Part shown: positions 62,101 to 64,000 of the stretch, piece by piece | Position numbering within the stretch: the stretch's first letter is position 1 | Layout of the letters: each line of letters opens with the position of its first letter | Assembly (NCBI GenBank): GCA_013396655.1 | Contig: WBMV01000122.1 | Coordinates: 1,054,686 to 1,118,685, forward strand | Length of the DNA: 64,000 nt | From: Campylorhamphus procurvoides | Taxonomy: Eukaryota; Chordata; Aves; Passeriformes; Dendrocolaptidae | Reading direction: 5' to 3' | Program-made: the position numbers and the translations under genes | The notes under the pieces: model-generated | Database searches by the model: none | What the model was told of the DNA's origin: nothing | The model's input: only the letters and a program-made list of their open reading frames with translations

Positions 62101-64000
62101 TTGTATTCTAAAGAAATAAGTGCAAGTATTAGGTGAAACTTTGCTAAGCCTTTGTTCCTTCCTGGCTTTTTACCTCCTTGTGGTGTTGCCAGCTGGAGCT
62201 CTAACTTTTTAAGGGGGAAACCAAAAAGACCAAAATAACGGCAGAGATTTGTCCTGTTCTGTAAACATAGTTAGGGAACAGAGTGTTTGCTTTTGTAAAT
62301 AGATGTAAAACAGTCCACGTGCATATGTCAGTCATGAAAAAGGCTATCGCTGCATGCCTATGGCATGTGTGTGACCCAGAGAAAATGAAAGAGTTTTGCC
62401 TTCCTACACAGGAAATAAAGGCGACTTCCCAAAATAAACAACTTGTCCCGCAGCCTTCAGGCAAACACCTGTGGAGAGAGGTCTCTCACAGTACCTGTGT
62501 GCCAGTGCTTTTATCTGCTTTCAGGACAGCTAAGAAAATAAATTCCAGAGGTGAGAGCTCTGCATTGTAAATGTCTGTGAATCCTGCTCTTTATGAGGAA
62601 ACAGTAGTAGCTCTACTGCAAGGCTTGGTCTCTGCTTCTCTGCTCACATGCTGAATTACAAAGGGACCCGTTACAAAATGAGTCTCTGCTTTTGCTCTGT
62701 GACTCCAGTCCTCATCCCCAAACCCCAGACAGATAAGAAAACCTGTGTTTGGGGGTTTTTCATGTGTAGAAGTTTATAACCTTACTGCCTTTCTGTTGCC
62801 TTGGGATATGGGTCACTTGCTTATAATGAGTGATTGTACTATTCAGACGTGTTTTTTCCACATGAACTGGGAGTTTTACATACTTAAGTGCAACTCTAAC
62901 CTCATGCTTTTCACGATGGAATCTAACACTTACTTTGCTAATATTCCATGATTATTGAAGTTTAAACAGCAGATTTTTGAGCTATCACCTCTGTTTGACT
63001 GAAATTGGATTCCTTGGTGAGGGAGAGGTTGGTAGAAAGATATTAACAATCCCATCCAATTCACTGGAGGTTAATTTGAACAGATATTTATTCCTTTTGA
63101 CTCAAGTCTCCAGATGTTTTGGTGCTGCCTTTTCATGTTTCTCATGTGCAAGATAGACCATTATTTTTAGAAAGGCATTTTCTAACAAGAGTGAACATTG
63201 CTTTATTAGTCTGCTTAGCTTTGCCAGGTAGTGGTGAGCACAGCAGTGGATTGGGAAACAAGGAAGATACAAAGGTACTTTTATACCTTCAAAAACAACA
63301 ACACATTGTCCTGTTTTTCTTCCTGCATTAATTCTTGCTTGTACTTTTCATCTAAGTCAGCACAACACATGTAGAACTTGAGAACATCTCAAGACCTTGC
63401 ATGCATATCCATCTTCAGGATTCCTTCCTCTAGAATAGCATTTCATAAGGTAGGTATTGCATGTGTGAGGTTTTCAAGGTTTTCAAGATATTTAATCATT
63501 TCTGCCTCTGTGACATAAGTAGTACTAACATGGGAAACCAAGGCAGAAGCTTGCCTAAGGTCAAGCAAAGATCAGTTCAAGAATTTAGACCAAGGCTCCT
63601 GTTCTTGGCTCAGACCTATGTGTTCTCTGAGTAGATCACAGTATCTTTCAAAATAGCTTCCCTTCCTCCACCCTTAAAAATGTGGGCTCTGTTTTTTGTC
63701 AATAACAGCCTGTATCTGCAGGGGAAAAACAAACAATGCAACAAACCAACCCAGCAAAAACCAGTGCAACTGGGACTGCAGCATCGATATTCAGCTGTAC
63801 CTAATTCCTAACAATATTCCTATGGTTTCATTGCCAGGAGACACCCCAGCTGGAGAGCAGGTAAAGAGCTGAGATCCATGGAGAGCCCTTCACAGCAGGC
63901 CAGTGTGAACACAAATGTCTGTGGGCACTTGGGCCCTTCAAATCCATGGAGAGAGCTGTGGAAAGGCACTGGGCAGTTTGTGACAGAAAGGACAAAGAAG
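56131..64000. other. DNA downstream of PATZ1
   Basis: No exon of another gene was recognised on either strand. Open frames are short and lack recognisable domains. There is an A/C-rich low-complexity patch at about 60305-60345 and an AATAAA at 61685. Human synteny predicts PIK3IP1 next, but I see none of its kringle-domain coding sequence here. Confidence 0.6.

Noticed and set aside
1..64000. CRISPR arrays, prophage, insertion sequences, operons, tRNA or rRNA genes
   Set aside because: None seen; the tandem arrays present lack spacer structure and the genes are spliced vertebrate genes.

Overview
The window is vertebrate nuclear DNA, most probably from a bird. Three spliced genes have vertebrate exon-intron structure and GT-AG introns, and the only recognisable interspersed repeats are two CR1-type LINE fragments, the dominant avian element. 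The gene set and order EIF4ENIF1 (+), DRG1 (-), PATZ1 (+) is the order, in mirror image, of human 22q12; from general knowledge this segment corresponds to chicken chromosome 15. There are no operons, CRISPR arrays or bacterial or phage genes.

Layout. 1-3435: GC-rich, repeat-dense 5' flank of EIF4ENIF1 with a 384-base N gap (2813-3196) and a 351-base segment present twice. 3436-20611: complete EIF4ENIF1 coding sequence, 18 coding exons, 977 codons, followed by a 1.6 kb 3' UTR ending near 22260. 22260-23563: short spacer between convergent genes, holding a 33-base relic of the last DRG1 exon. 23564-28440: complete DRG1 on the minus strand, 9 exons, 367 codons, the length known for the human protein. 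28441-29470: GC-rich DRG1 promoter filled with GTGTGAGGGA-type and GTGTGTG-type arrays and isolated Ns. 29471-36600: AT-richer intergenic DNA with one well-formed candidate non-coding exon. 36650-55091: PATZ1, whose first coding exon is partly lost in an 860-base gap (37140-37999); 575 codons are readable, from the end of the BTB domain through eight C2H2-type fingers to the stop. 55092-64000: PATZ1 3' UTR and downstream DNA with no further gene recognised.

The genes are housekeeping or regulatory and not a dedicated pathway. EIF4ENIF1 (4E-T) links eIF4E to mRNA repression and decay bodies. DRG1 is a ribosome-associated TRAFAC GTPase. PATZ1 is a BTB/AT-hook zinc-finger transcription factor. 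Two act on translation; their neighbourhood is conserved synteny.

I did not find a new biological system. The observations most worth checking are the DRG1 last-exon relic, the DRG1 poly(A) signal that overlaps its stop codon, a GC-AG intron in PATZ1 with an open retained-intron frame, paired Pumilio-type sites in the EIF4ENIF1 3' UTR, the candidate non-coding exon, and several assembly-dependent features around the N positions. All exon boundaries were placed by reading splice sites by eye, checking codon phase, and comparing with the human proteins as remembered; no database search was run.
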